From a virus, in IMG/VR virus record IMGVR_UViG_3300005933_000039, positions 1 to 32,640 of that record: DNA of 32,640 bases; one strand, 5' to 3'. The notes under the pieces were generated by a model that did no database searches, was not told the origin of the DNA, and saw only the letters and a list, made by a program, of their open reading frames with translations. Positions 13,509-23,000 of the stretch are shown piece after piece. Numbering within the stretch: position 1 is the first letter of the stretch; the number at the start of each line of letters is the position of its first letter. Made by a program: the position numbers and the translations under genes.

Positions 13509-13947
13509 TGAAGCAACCAAAAAAGAGTTACAAACATTTGAAACAGGCTTTTTAATAGAAATAGCAATACATCTGGATAGTCAAGACTACGAAAAAGCCG
13601 CACAGGCTGTATTGTTTATGCGAACCAACTACAGCTTATTATTTCAGTTATCAACCAATTCTACAGATGCTGAAATTGAACAGATGAAACAAAACCTTCA
13701 ACAATCAAACGATGATCTAAAAGAAGAAAAACTATCTACTGTACCTAGCATTACCACCAAAATCAAAGCACTTACCTCCTATAAAGCCAACGATAAAACC
13801 GAACAAGATGTACTAAATTTTTGGCGTAATACAAACGCTGAATATGCTGAATACAACTTTACGGGGCTTAGCTCACATTTTTTAATGATGGTTTATATGG
13901 CAGGAATGGGCTTTGGTAAAGAACTTCAAAAACACCAAGCCAAATGA
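13471..13947 (+). CDS. Early protein of unknown function
   Basis: The 158-residue, mostly helical protein overlaps the previous gene by 38 bp and the next by 4 bp (ATGA). Its middle part (about 55-90) is polar and helical (DAEIEQMKQNLQQSNDDLKE), followed by a more hydrophobic end (LSSHFLMMVYMAGMGFGKEL). No family is recognised. In this position, just before the initiator gene, it may assist replication, but no motif supports a specific task. Confidence 0.6.
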   Translation: MIDKKKVLQTLHNEATKKELQTFETGFLIEIAIHLDSQDYEKAAQAVLFMRTNYSLLFQLSTNSTDAEIEQMKQNLQQSNDDLKEEKLSTVPSITTKIKALTSYKANDKTEQDVLNFWRNTNAEYAEYNFTGLSSHFLMMVYMAGMGFGKELQKHQAK

Positions 13948-15011
13948 AACGACCAACACACTACCAAATTGTAGAACGATCTATCTACTTAGCTGATGGA
14001 ATGGCTCCAAAATGTGCATTAAAAGCAATTTGTGCTATTATTGAGTTTTTGGGCGCCAACTGTGGAAAACTACCATACCAGCGAGCGCTTGCAAGATCAC
14101 AAAATATTCATCTTCGCACCTTACAAAGAGGGTTAGATTGGCTTGTAAATAATGGTCAATTAGCTATCAAAAATAGCCGTTATATAGTGCCTTGTATGAT
14201 CACTATTCCCGCCGAAATGATGACCGAAACCATCATTAAAAGTGACGCACAAACGACGCACAAACGACGCACTAGTGACGCACTATTGACGCACAAACGA
14301 CGCACTAGTGACGCACTAGTGACGCACTTGCCGAATGGCTATACCTTATATACTAAGAATATTAAAAACTATATAAAAAAAGCTACGTTTCACTTCGCTT
14401 TGGAAGGTTCAGCTGACGCCGAACTAACACACACTAATGCGGCCTTCGGCCTTGCTGAAAACAAGTTGAGTTTGGCCGTAGGAATGAGCCTAGACGAAGA
14501 ACCGATTTATGCAGAGAATCAGGTTCTAGCTTCTAGCCAAAATTCTGAGCCAAGCAAAGCGCCCATTAACAGCCTTAAGTTTTCTAGTGTTGAACGTAAC
14601 CCTAATCCACCGCTTAAAGCGTCTTCTAAACCCTCTCAAATTTCACGTTTAAGCGACGATAATTTGATAAACGATAAGATACAAGCCTTACCCCCTTCCG
14701 AGCCAGTCAGCAAAGAGCCAGCTAGCAAAAAGCAACAATACGTAGCGAAACCAAAGGACGTAGAAATGGTTACAGCTTACGTTTTAGATTTCTTGACCAA
14801 ACAAATCAAATCTAAAAATGTTAGGCATAATCGTTACAAAGCGTCAAATAAAAGTGATTTAAGCGCTATATCAGAAGATTTCTTCGATTACTACGAATCA
14901 TGCGGCTGGCGGGTTGGTTCAAAACCCATGAAAAATTGGCGATCTGCTATGAATCGCTGGTTAATAACTACCAAAGACACAAATCCAATTTCCTCCAAAA
15001 ATGCTAATTGA
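13944..15011 (+). CDS. Replication initiator (replisome organiser, lambda O-like) carrying the origin
   Basis: The 355-residue protein has a winged-helix N-terminal domain (about 40-80, RSQNIHLRTLQRGLDWLVNN). A repetitive basic segment (100-129; two 11-residue units SDALLTHKRRT) and a long disordered linker (about 150-260) follow. The C-terminal domain ends FFDYYESCGWRVG, then PMKNWRSAMNRWL, a pattern typical of phage replisome organisers that hand over DnaB. The gene contains eight iterons at 14244-14327, followed by an AT-rich stretch, so it binds and opens an origin inside its own gene as lambda O does. The DnaB gene follows with an 11-bp overlap. Confidence 0.82.
   Translation: MKRPTHYQIVERSIYLADGMAPKCALKAICAIIEFLGANCGKLPYQRALARSQNIHLRTLQRGLDWLVNNGQLAIKNSRYIVPCMITIPAEMMTETIIKSDAQTTHKRRTSDALLTHKRRTSDALVTHLPNGYTLYTKNIKNYIKKATFHFALEGSADAELTHTNAAFGLAENKLSLAVGMSLDEEPIYAENQVLASSQNSEPSKAPINSLKFSSVERNPNPPLKASSKPSQISRLSDDNLINDKIQALPPSEPVSKEPASKKQQYVAKPKDVEMVTAYVLDFLTKQIKSKNVRHNRYKASNKSDLSAISEDFFDYYESCGWRVGSKPMKNWRSAMNRWLITTKDTNPISSKNAN
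14244..14385 (+). other. Replication origin: eight 11-bp iterons plus AT-rich unwinding element
   Basis: GACGCAC occurs at 14244, 14255, 14266, 14277, 14288, 14299, 14310 and 14321, every 11 bp without exception. The 4-bp spacers are AAAC, TAGT or TATT. Directly downstream, 14340-14385 is nearly pure A/T (TATACCTTATATACTAAG and onward), fitting a DNA unwinding element. The array lies inside the initiator gene, between its DNA-binding and C-terminal domains. Confidence 0.82.
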
Positions 15012-16365
15012 TTTAAAAATAGAAAAAGCTATTTGTGGAAGTTTATTAACGGCGCCTTCGCAATTTTCTGCAATCGTCAAGGACACGCTAACCACTGATC
15101 ATTTTGTGAATGATACTACAAAAATCATTTTTGAGGGAATTGATTACTGTTTTAATCAAAATAATTTACCCAATGTTTTTGACGTTGAAAATTATCTAAG
15201 CCAACGACACCCCAACAAGTTAAAAGAATTTGGTGGAGAGCGTTTTTTAATAAGTTTAGCGCAATATTCTACGCTAAACGAGCAGCAATTCAAATCATGG
15301 GTTGAGCGCTTAATTGAGCTGTATGGATTACGCAAAATTCATTCAACATGTAGCAGCGTAACTACGCAAATCCAAGACGAAGATACAAAGCTTGAGAATG
15401 TTTTGGTTCAGCTTGAAATGCTATCACAGCATGTACTAGAAAGTGGCGCTGTTGGTTCAGTTTCACTCACAGCGGAACAAATTACTCAGCGAGACCTCAC
15501 AAAAAAAGAGCCTGAACGATTGTTTCATAACAACACCGCTTTAGATAATATCTACCAAAATTGCGGGTCCAGAAGAGGACAATATGAAATAGTGATGGGC
15601 ATAACAGGACACGGTAAATCCCATTTTGCCATGCTCAGAGCAGCAGGTTATTTAGCAAATGGCTATAAAGTTCTTTGGATTCAACGCGAAGACACCGACA
15701 GCTCTAGCGTAAACAGAGCTAATTCTTATCTAGCAAACATAAGTCCAGACCCTAAGATGCTATTCAAAAATTTATATATTTCTGATAGGCTAAGTTATAT
15801 AGCTGATATTAAAAGAGAAGCTAGATTATTGTATTCAAAGGGTTGTCTTGATGTGCTAATTGTTGATTATGTACAGCGTGTCAAAGCAATAGGATTTAAA
15901 GGCAACGATAGACGTATGGTTGTAGATCACATATCTACTGAACTAGCTGATTTAGCCATAGAATTAAATATATTAGTTATAGCAGTTTCTCAACTATCTA
16001 GGCGAAAAAACGATAACGGTTGGCGCTTAAAACCCCGTATTGATGATATGAAAGAATCCTCGCAGTTAGAACAAGATGCCTACATGGTTACGTCTACCTT
16101 TTATCCAGGTAGGGTAGATGATTTAATTAAGCCCAATAATCTTGTGTTATGGTATGATGATAGTTTAAAGCCAAAAAACACCTTACAAATTGAAATACTT
16201 AAACACCGACATGGCCTGCCAAACGTGTACAAAAGTTTAGCTAATTTCAATCATCTAGGAATACTTCAATTTCAAGAAGCGCAAGCATCAAGTGCAAGGC
16301 ATTTAGACGAAACAAAAGAAAAACCATTCTATTTAGTAGGAGACGATGATGAACTACCATATTAG
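15001..16365 (+). CDS. dnaB: DnaB-like replicative DNA helicase
   Basis: The 454-residue protein has a DnaB N-terminal helical domain (IEKAICGSLLTAPSQFSAI) and a RecA-like C-terminal domain. Walker A is GITGHGKSH (200-208), QRED sits at 228-231, Walker B is LDVLIVDYVQR (283-293), and IAVSQLSR (327-334) and SSQLEQDA (353-360) follow. It unwinds DNA 5'-3' at the fork as a hexamer and should be loaded by the initiator encoded upstream. Length is normal for the family. The start overlaps the initiator stop by 11 bp and its end overlaps the next gene by 20 bp. No primase domain is visible, so the host primase is probably used. Confidence 0.92.
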   Translation: MLIDLKIEKAICGSLLTAPSQFSAIVKDTLTTDHFVNDTTKIIFEGIDYCFNQNNLPNVFDVENYLSQRHPNKLKEFGGERFLISLAQYSTLNEQQFKSWVERLIELYGLRKIHSTCSSVTTQIQDEDTKLENVLVQLEMLSQHVLESGAVGSVSLTAEQITQRDLTKKEPERLFHNNTALDNIYQNCGSRRGQYEIVMGITGHGKSHFAMLRAAGYLANGYKVLWIQREDTDSSSVNRANSYLANISPDPKMLFKNLYISDRLSYIADIKREARLLYSKGCLDVLIVDYVQRVKAIGFKGNDRRMVVDHISTELADLAIELNILVIAVSQLSRRKNDNGWRLKPRIDDMKESSQLEQDAYMVTSTFYPGRVDDLIKPNNLVLWYDDSLKPKNTLQIEILKHRHGLPNVYKSLANFNHLGILQFQEAQASSARHLDETKEKPFYLVGDDDELPY

Positions 16366-16732
16366 CGCAAATGAAACTGAGGAAATTTACACCGATTGTT
16401 TGCGGAAGTTTAAAGGGTCTTTAAAAAAAGAGTGGACAAACGAGCAAAAAAGGTATTTCTTTTCTGATTTAATAAGTAAAATTATATATGAACAATTATG
16501 TGAGCGATATTTCTTGGCAATCAAAAAAGAAGAAGCTAAGAATCTGCGTAACATGATAGATGATTTTTTGCAGTTAGCTAAGTTAAATGAGTATAAACAT
16601 TTTGTGTTATGCCAAAACTTACGATTAAATGTTATTGAGCAATTTGAAAAAAAGGTTATGCTAGTTAGAGCAAGCAAGGCTAACGGCACAGCCAAACAAG
16701 TAGCCACCCATGTAAAAGGTTTCTTTAAATAG
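16346..16732 (+). CDS. Helical early protein, function unknown
   Basis: The 128-residue, strongly helical, basic protein begins MMNYHISANETEEIYTDCLR and ends KQVATHVKGFFK. No recognised domain, signal or membrane segment is present. It overlaps the dnaB end by 20 bp and is followed 2 bp later by a zinc-binding gene, so it belongs to the same operon. Either of the two first methionines may be the start. Confidence 0.65.
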   Translation: MMNYHISANETEEIYTDCLRKFKGSLKKEWTNEQKRYFFSDLISKIIYEQLCERYFLAIKKEEAKNLRNMIDDFLQLAKLNEYKHFVLCQNLRLNVIEQFEKKVMLVRASKANGTAKQVATHVKGFFK

Positions 16733-16734
16733 GT

Positions 16735-16971
16735 ATGAAAAAGCGTAAGAAGACTGGGGAAGCGGCATTGTTCGCTCATATCTGGCAAGAGCGACCCCAC
16801 TACTGCTTAGACTGTAGTAAGTGGCTAGGTGATCAAATGAGAACCTTTTTTTTCTCTCACAATAAAAGTAAAGGAGCTTATCCTGAACTTAGACTAGAAC
16901 CGACGAATATATCCTTGCGCTGCATGCAATGCCACCACGAGTACGATAGCGGTATAAAAATAGCCCGATGA
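16735..16971 (+). CDS. NinG/HNH-like zinc protein
   Basis: The 78-residue protein has C24-LD-C27 and C63-MQ-C66-HH as two zinc-knuckle halves. Between them is FSHNKSKGAYPELRLEPTN, followed by ISLRCMQCHHEYD. The SH...KGAYPELRL...N...C..CH core is that of HNH-type nucleases related to phage NinG/Rap recombination proteins. It is a minimal version, and activity is uncertain because only part of the HNH triad is clear. It is the last gene of the replication operon; a hairpin overlaps its 3' end. Confidence 0.68.
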   Translation: MKKRKKTGEAALFAHIWQERPHYCLDCSKWLGDQMRTFFFSHNKSKGAYPELRLEPTNISLRCMQCHHEYDSGIKIAR

Positions 16972-16986
16972 TATTTTCACCGGGCT
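16956..16986 (-). terminator. Terminator of the leftward late operon
   Basis: AGCCCG (16962-16967) pairs with CGGGCT (16981-16986). The five A at 16956-16960 read as a T-tract on the minus strand. It lies about 70 bp beyond the end of the giant late gene and overlaps the last codons of the convergent early gene. Confidence 0.6.
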
Positions 16987-17054
16987 AACCCTAGATAAAC
17001 GTGTACTAATACAGTACATTTTCAATAAACCACATTATGTTGTCTTAAGCAACA

Positions 17055-20000
17055 TTAATCTAAGCTTATTTCAACTTTACTTTGATTAACCCCGCCAAGA
17101 GCTACACGCTGTTTAGCTTGCTCGTTAGCTAGTCTTGAAATTTGCCTAACACGCTTATCAATCTGTTCATTAGTCATAGTAATTAAATTAGGCTTATCAA
17201 GTATTATATCTCTGCGTATCTGTCTTCCTGAGTAGTAAATAAAATTGTAATATTGGTTCTCATTCATTACTCGACTCTGCCCTATCAAATCAATGTAAGA
17301 CACGCTATTCGGATTAGGCGTAGGAATAAATAGGTTTCTCTTTGTTAGAAAGCTAAATACAGGATGCTCTTTTTGAGTGCTGTAAAACCTGCCTAGCAAA
17401 CCTTGAGCAGCGCTCCAATCATTGCGTATTGGCTCACCTAAGCGATTTATAACTGGATGCCTATCATTCACCGCAAAGGCTGATGGCGTAGATGCTGCTA
17501 TCAATTCCTGAACCGTATCTTTAGTGTAAATTTTTGGGTCAAATATCTGGTTAACACTTCTAAATAAACTAGGCGTTGCTAATCGAACAGGCGTTGCTAA
17601 TAGGTCTTTGACAATATTAACTTTTGAAGCGCCCTCTCTACTCACATTTTCTACCAACCTTGCAGCTCCACTAAGAAACGACATATTTAGCATAGTCTGA
17701 GGTATAAGTTTAAAAGCATAAAACAGTCTTGATTGCAAATCTTTATCATCAAGTTCTTTATAACGAACGGCATCTGAGTAATTACCTACAAGTGCTAAAA
17801 GTAAACCAAGTGGACTATCTTTATAGCTAAAATAAGTTTTCCCCATTTGGACAGTATATTCTTTCCAACCCGTTTCACCTAATTGTCTAGCTTTTTTATA
17901 ATCAATAGGCCCTCTACCATGTATTCTAAACGATGGCTCATTATCTTCTGGATCATCAGTAAAAGCTATAGCAGCTAACAAAGAGAAAGCAATGGTTCCT
18001 GCCATGTTTTTCATTAAGATAATCTTATGCGCATCATCTAATGAATCATTAACATTGCGACGCTCAACATCGTTTTTAGCGTTCATATAGCGCCATAAAC
18101 CAATAACAGGAACATAATTAGCTTGTTCGTTTAACACGTTTGCTACAATCGTAGTGAAAGGAATTGCTCCCAACCTAATTACCGTTGACGCAACTCTACT
18201 ATTGGTTTTTTTATCAATTAAATTAAACCCCTGATTTATTCCCAATGCAATAGAACCCATCACCCCCTCTGGTGTTTGATTATATGTTGATGTTAAACCA
18301 AATTTTACCGCATCTTCTTGCAAACTTTGATCTCTATTACGCTCTATCTGGTCATGCACAAAATGTTTGTAATCCCTAGTGCCAGGTTCTAAACCTGCAT
18401 TTGACGCTGCAATATTAGCCTGCTCTCGGAAAGGTTCACCTAAAAGCTCTGCAAAAAGCTTTTGCGCATCATCCCCTCGTAAACCTGATTTTTGAACGGT
18501 TTTAGTAGCGGTGTAGTAAAAACGCATTTCCTCAGCACCTTTAAAAAACAACATATCCGAGGCTGCCATTACCCTACGAGTATATTTAAAGAAAGAAAGG
18601 GCAAATTGCAGTTTACTATCGGAGGTAGCTAACATTTCTAAAGTATCGCCACCCATTTGATCAATCTTCTGTAAACGAGTACCCGTTACAACACCTGTTT
18701 TTAGCACCTTTTCCGCTTCTGGAATACCTTTAATAAACCCTTTAAGAAGGCCTATCATTGGCGTATAACCCGATTTATTAAAAGGATTCATAGCCCATAA
18801 TGAGAAACCATTCAATAAAACATTAGCAAACGTAGAGCCAAAATTTACCGCTTGCGTAGGAATACCACTAAGCATATTACTATAGGCAACACTTGTAGAA
18901 ATATCCCACCAGCTTATCCCTTTTTGTTGAGCTATAAAACTCATTAGCTCAACCATTTTTTGATCTTTTGCCGAACTATCTACCATTAAGTTAACTTCTT
19001 TAGCCATTTGATCAATTTTGGCTAATGCTTTAGGGTCTGGCGACATTTCTAAAAATCTAGCTAATGAATCTCGTAAATCTGCCTGAGAAAGTGCGCCCAA
19101 CCTAGATAAATCCATTAACTCATTAACAAATTTTGAAGCTCTTGTACCACGACTAGCTTTTTCGCCTTTGGTTTTTTTATCCATTTTTTTTAAAAAGGCT
19201 TCAATCTTCTTTTTTCTGGTATCTATAATTTCTTGCTTAAGTGTGGCGTCCACTCGCTCGGCCATTAACTCAGCTTCATTTGTATTCAAACCACCTTGCT
19301 CTACCAACTTTTTAAGTAGCGCCATACGGTTATTGGTATCTACCCCGTAATGATCGGTAATAAGCTCTTTCATTTTCATATCAAGATCAGTAAGCGCATC
19401 ACCCATAGCTTTACGGACCAGCTTAACGCTAACTTCTCTATTGTTAAACCCATCAACGAGCGCTAAAGCCTGCTGCTTAACATCCTGTGACAAACTTTGG
19501 TCTTGTTGAATAGTATCGTAAACAGTATCTAAAGCCTCTTGATAACGGTCTGGGTTGCGCACTACATCTAATATCATATCTATAGCAGGCCTATTACTTT
19601 TTTCATTTTTAGTAGTAGGTAACTTAGATCGTATTTCCTGCATTAAAGCATTGGTAAATTCTTGTAGCGGTATGCTAGATGGAGAAGACCCTGCAAGTTG
19701 TTGCATAACGGATTTAGCTATAGCAACACGATAACGCTGCCAAATCCCATCCCCATCTTTTTTATTGTCTCTGTTTGGCTTGGCGCCTGATTCACTTAAT
19801 TTCTTTTTTGCTTGGGCTAATTGTCCTTGCAACCCTGAAAGTTCAAAGTATATTTTATTTATAACATCGTCTAGCTGTCCTAATATTTGTTTCTTTTGGT
19901 CTATTTCAGCTTTAATCCCTTCAATACCGCTGCCTACAGGTCTGCCTTCAAGTTCTTTAATCTGATCGGTTAACGCCTCGATTTGCTTAGTCAAAAGCTC

Positions 20001-23000
20001 TCTTTGCGCCTGCTGGGTATGTAATTCCGTTTCTAGTTGATTATTCGCATCTAAAAGACCGCCTACGGTCTCACTACTGCCCCTGAGCGCTGATTGTATT
20101 TCTGCAATTTCATCCATAAGGGATTTAATCTGCTGCTCTTTAGCGTCTACAACATCTTTACTAACCTGCGTAATTTCGGCATTGGCTGTAGTTATATCAC
20201 CCTCAAGAAGTGGCATAACTCTATTCGCTTTCTTTTGCATGGCCTTCTTAAAAGTAATAACAAAAGCTCTAGGGTTCAGTTTACTAAGTATCTTTATAGC
20301 ATTTAAGGCCCTGCCGTACTCACCATAAATACGAGTTGTTTCGTCTACAAAATCCGCTAATTGATCATATAATTGCGATTGTTCTTGACCTTCTGCGGCA
20401 TCTATACGCTCTTGATAGGCTAAAACAATCTGTTGAGCAAGCGTAACCCGTACACTATCAGATATTTGCTGTTCTGGATTCTTAACTGTAGCTACGGCAT
20501 TTTCAAAACCGACCTTTGCCATAAATTCCCTAGCCGCAGCCAAAGTAAACTCATGCGGTTGACGACGGTAAAAATTACGCATTTCACGCTCGTATGCTTC
20601 ACGAGCTTTGGCATCTGGAAGCAAGGCTTCACTCATTTCCTTGTATGTTTGGTGTTCTCCCAACATACCAGCATCTTCACGCTCTTTAAACTCCTGCTCG
20701 CTACCTAAACGACCATTATTAGGCCTTACTCTATCTAATACCTCTGTGGCGTTATTAACATCTTCTTCCGTAATTATACCACCTGATAGAAGCTCGTCAA
20801 TAGATCGACCTGAATCATTATTAGCTATATCATCCATATTATCAATAGATACAAAGTCGTTAGCTTCCTGCATCTGTCTAACATGTGATTCAATCGTAGC
20901 ATCATCATCAAATAAATTACTATCGTTTCGCGCCCTAATCTGTTGGTAAATAAGCTTTAAATATGGTTGCACCTCAAAGCCTGTTTGCTCAAGCATTTTT
21001 TGACTAAAAGCGGAAAAAGTTCTAGCACCCGCTTCAATGTGAAAAGCGCCCATTTTAACCAATCTAAATAACTGAACGGGGTCAATCGGCAAACCGCCAG
21101 ATATTTTGTTTAAGTCTCGGTTAAAGTCGGCTTTTGTTCGCTCGTAGTCGGAACGGTCGACGATGCTATTGTTTGCTCCGTAGGCATCGGCTTGCGGTTC
21201 GTCAACTTGGCTATTGCCTTCTTCGCCACTAGTTTCTGCTCCCTGCTGCTTTGCGGATCGTCCAGTATTAATTGCGCCCTGTAAGCTAGATTCAACGCTT
21301 TTGTAGGTCTGTTCATTGGTTTTCTTAATTTGATTGGTTTGTTCTTTGCTAAAGCCCGCTTTTTCTAAAGCTGCCTCAGCCTGTTCAGCTTTAAAAAATA
21401 AGTCTTGCTCTTTGTCTTTTTCAAAAACACCTTTCTCTTTTTCTATGAGAATTGCTTCTTTTTGCGCTAACCTAATTTGCTCATCTATACCTGCTTTAAC
21501 CTTTTGAATGTAATCATTGGTTATTTCCACCTCACCAAATCCAACTGAACCATTTATTTGACTACGTTGTGCGTTATTGAGTTTTTTTAATCTTTCCTCA
21601 CGCTCAGTCCTTAAGTCGTCTACAACTTTATTAGCCTTAAACAATCTGTTATCATATTGACGCTCCATTTCACTACGTCTTCTTTCTAACGCAAGCGGTT
21701 TATCTTGCTCAAAACCAAAATTAACCTTAGTACCAATAAACTCACTAAAAGCGCCTAGACTTCTAAATTTGTCATTATTTTCAGGTTTCATTAAAAACTT
21801 AAATAACTGATTTTCATGAGAGGTTGTAAGCTGTGAGTACATTTGTCTAACTCGACCAATCCTTTGGCCAATAGACATCATTAAATCCTTGTTATCGCCT
21901 TCTGCGGTTTCTTGGAAATTACTTATTTCTTTTAATGTATCACCAGTCGTATCTAAATAAGAGAAATCAATCGCCCTAGAAGCAGCGCCAGTACCCTCAA
22001 CTATTTTAGCTTTATCCTTAATAGCTTTTTTAGATTCTCCTTTTTCTCTCATTTCTCGATAAACTTTTGCCCTCTCTGATGGGGATTCCAAATCCCTACC
22101 AGTGTTTGATCTAACTGTAGCAAAATTCCTCGCCTCATCTTGAGTTCCGGTTAAAAAACGAGCAGGAGAAGACTCTTTCCCTAATCTTTTCATTGCTTCA
22201 AAACGATGATGGCCAGCTAAAACATAAATTTCACCATCAATATCTTTCCATAAAACAAGCGGGTCTAAATCCACATTGCTAAAATCATCAACAATCCTTT
22301 GAACCTTTTCTTCCTTTAATTTTTCCCTATTTTGGAAAAGCTTTTCATTTGTTCTCATTCTTTCAACAGGTACTAAAACCGTTGAACGATCTACGGGAAA
22401 CATTTCGCCATCAATTTCTACTAAATTTTTGGAATCTTCATTTTCTTCTTTATCCAACTCTGTAGTCAACTCTTGATCTAGTAAAGTTTCTTGCTCAAGT
22501 TGTATCTCAGGACTTAATTCAGCTTCTGTCTGTACCTCATTATCTATTGGTATTGGTAGCATTGGTATAGACTCTGTGAATATCTCAGAAGAAGCAATAT
22601 CAACCACCGCTTCATCATCTGTTAGCTCTGATATAGGTTCGTTTTCTTGTTCAGTTTGCGTTAAATCATTCAAGGATTCACTCTCGCCTTGAACATGATC
22701 TTCTAACGCCTGTAAACCACTAATAACATCTTGATCCGTTATTTCAGATTGACCGTTACTAATTTTTGCACGGCTTCTTTTTAATGAAGACACAATTATA
22801 CCACCTGCGAAACCGATCACTCCACCCGCTCCGCCCGCTTCCATAACACCGTCTAAAAGTTGCCTGGATTCATCATATTTTTTTTGTGCTACAAGATTCG
22901 TTAAAGATGATTGAAGCGTTTCCTGCATTAATTCCTCTAAACCACCTTGAAAACCATCGGCTAATATCTTAGCTGATTTATTCCCACTTAAGCGGTTAAT

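Noticed and set aside
14244-14327. CRISPR-like or tandem-repeat array
   Set aside because: Units are 11 bp with 4-bp spacers, inside a coding gene; iterons explain it.
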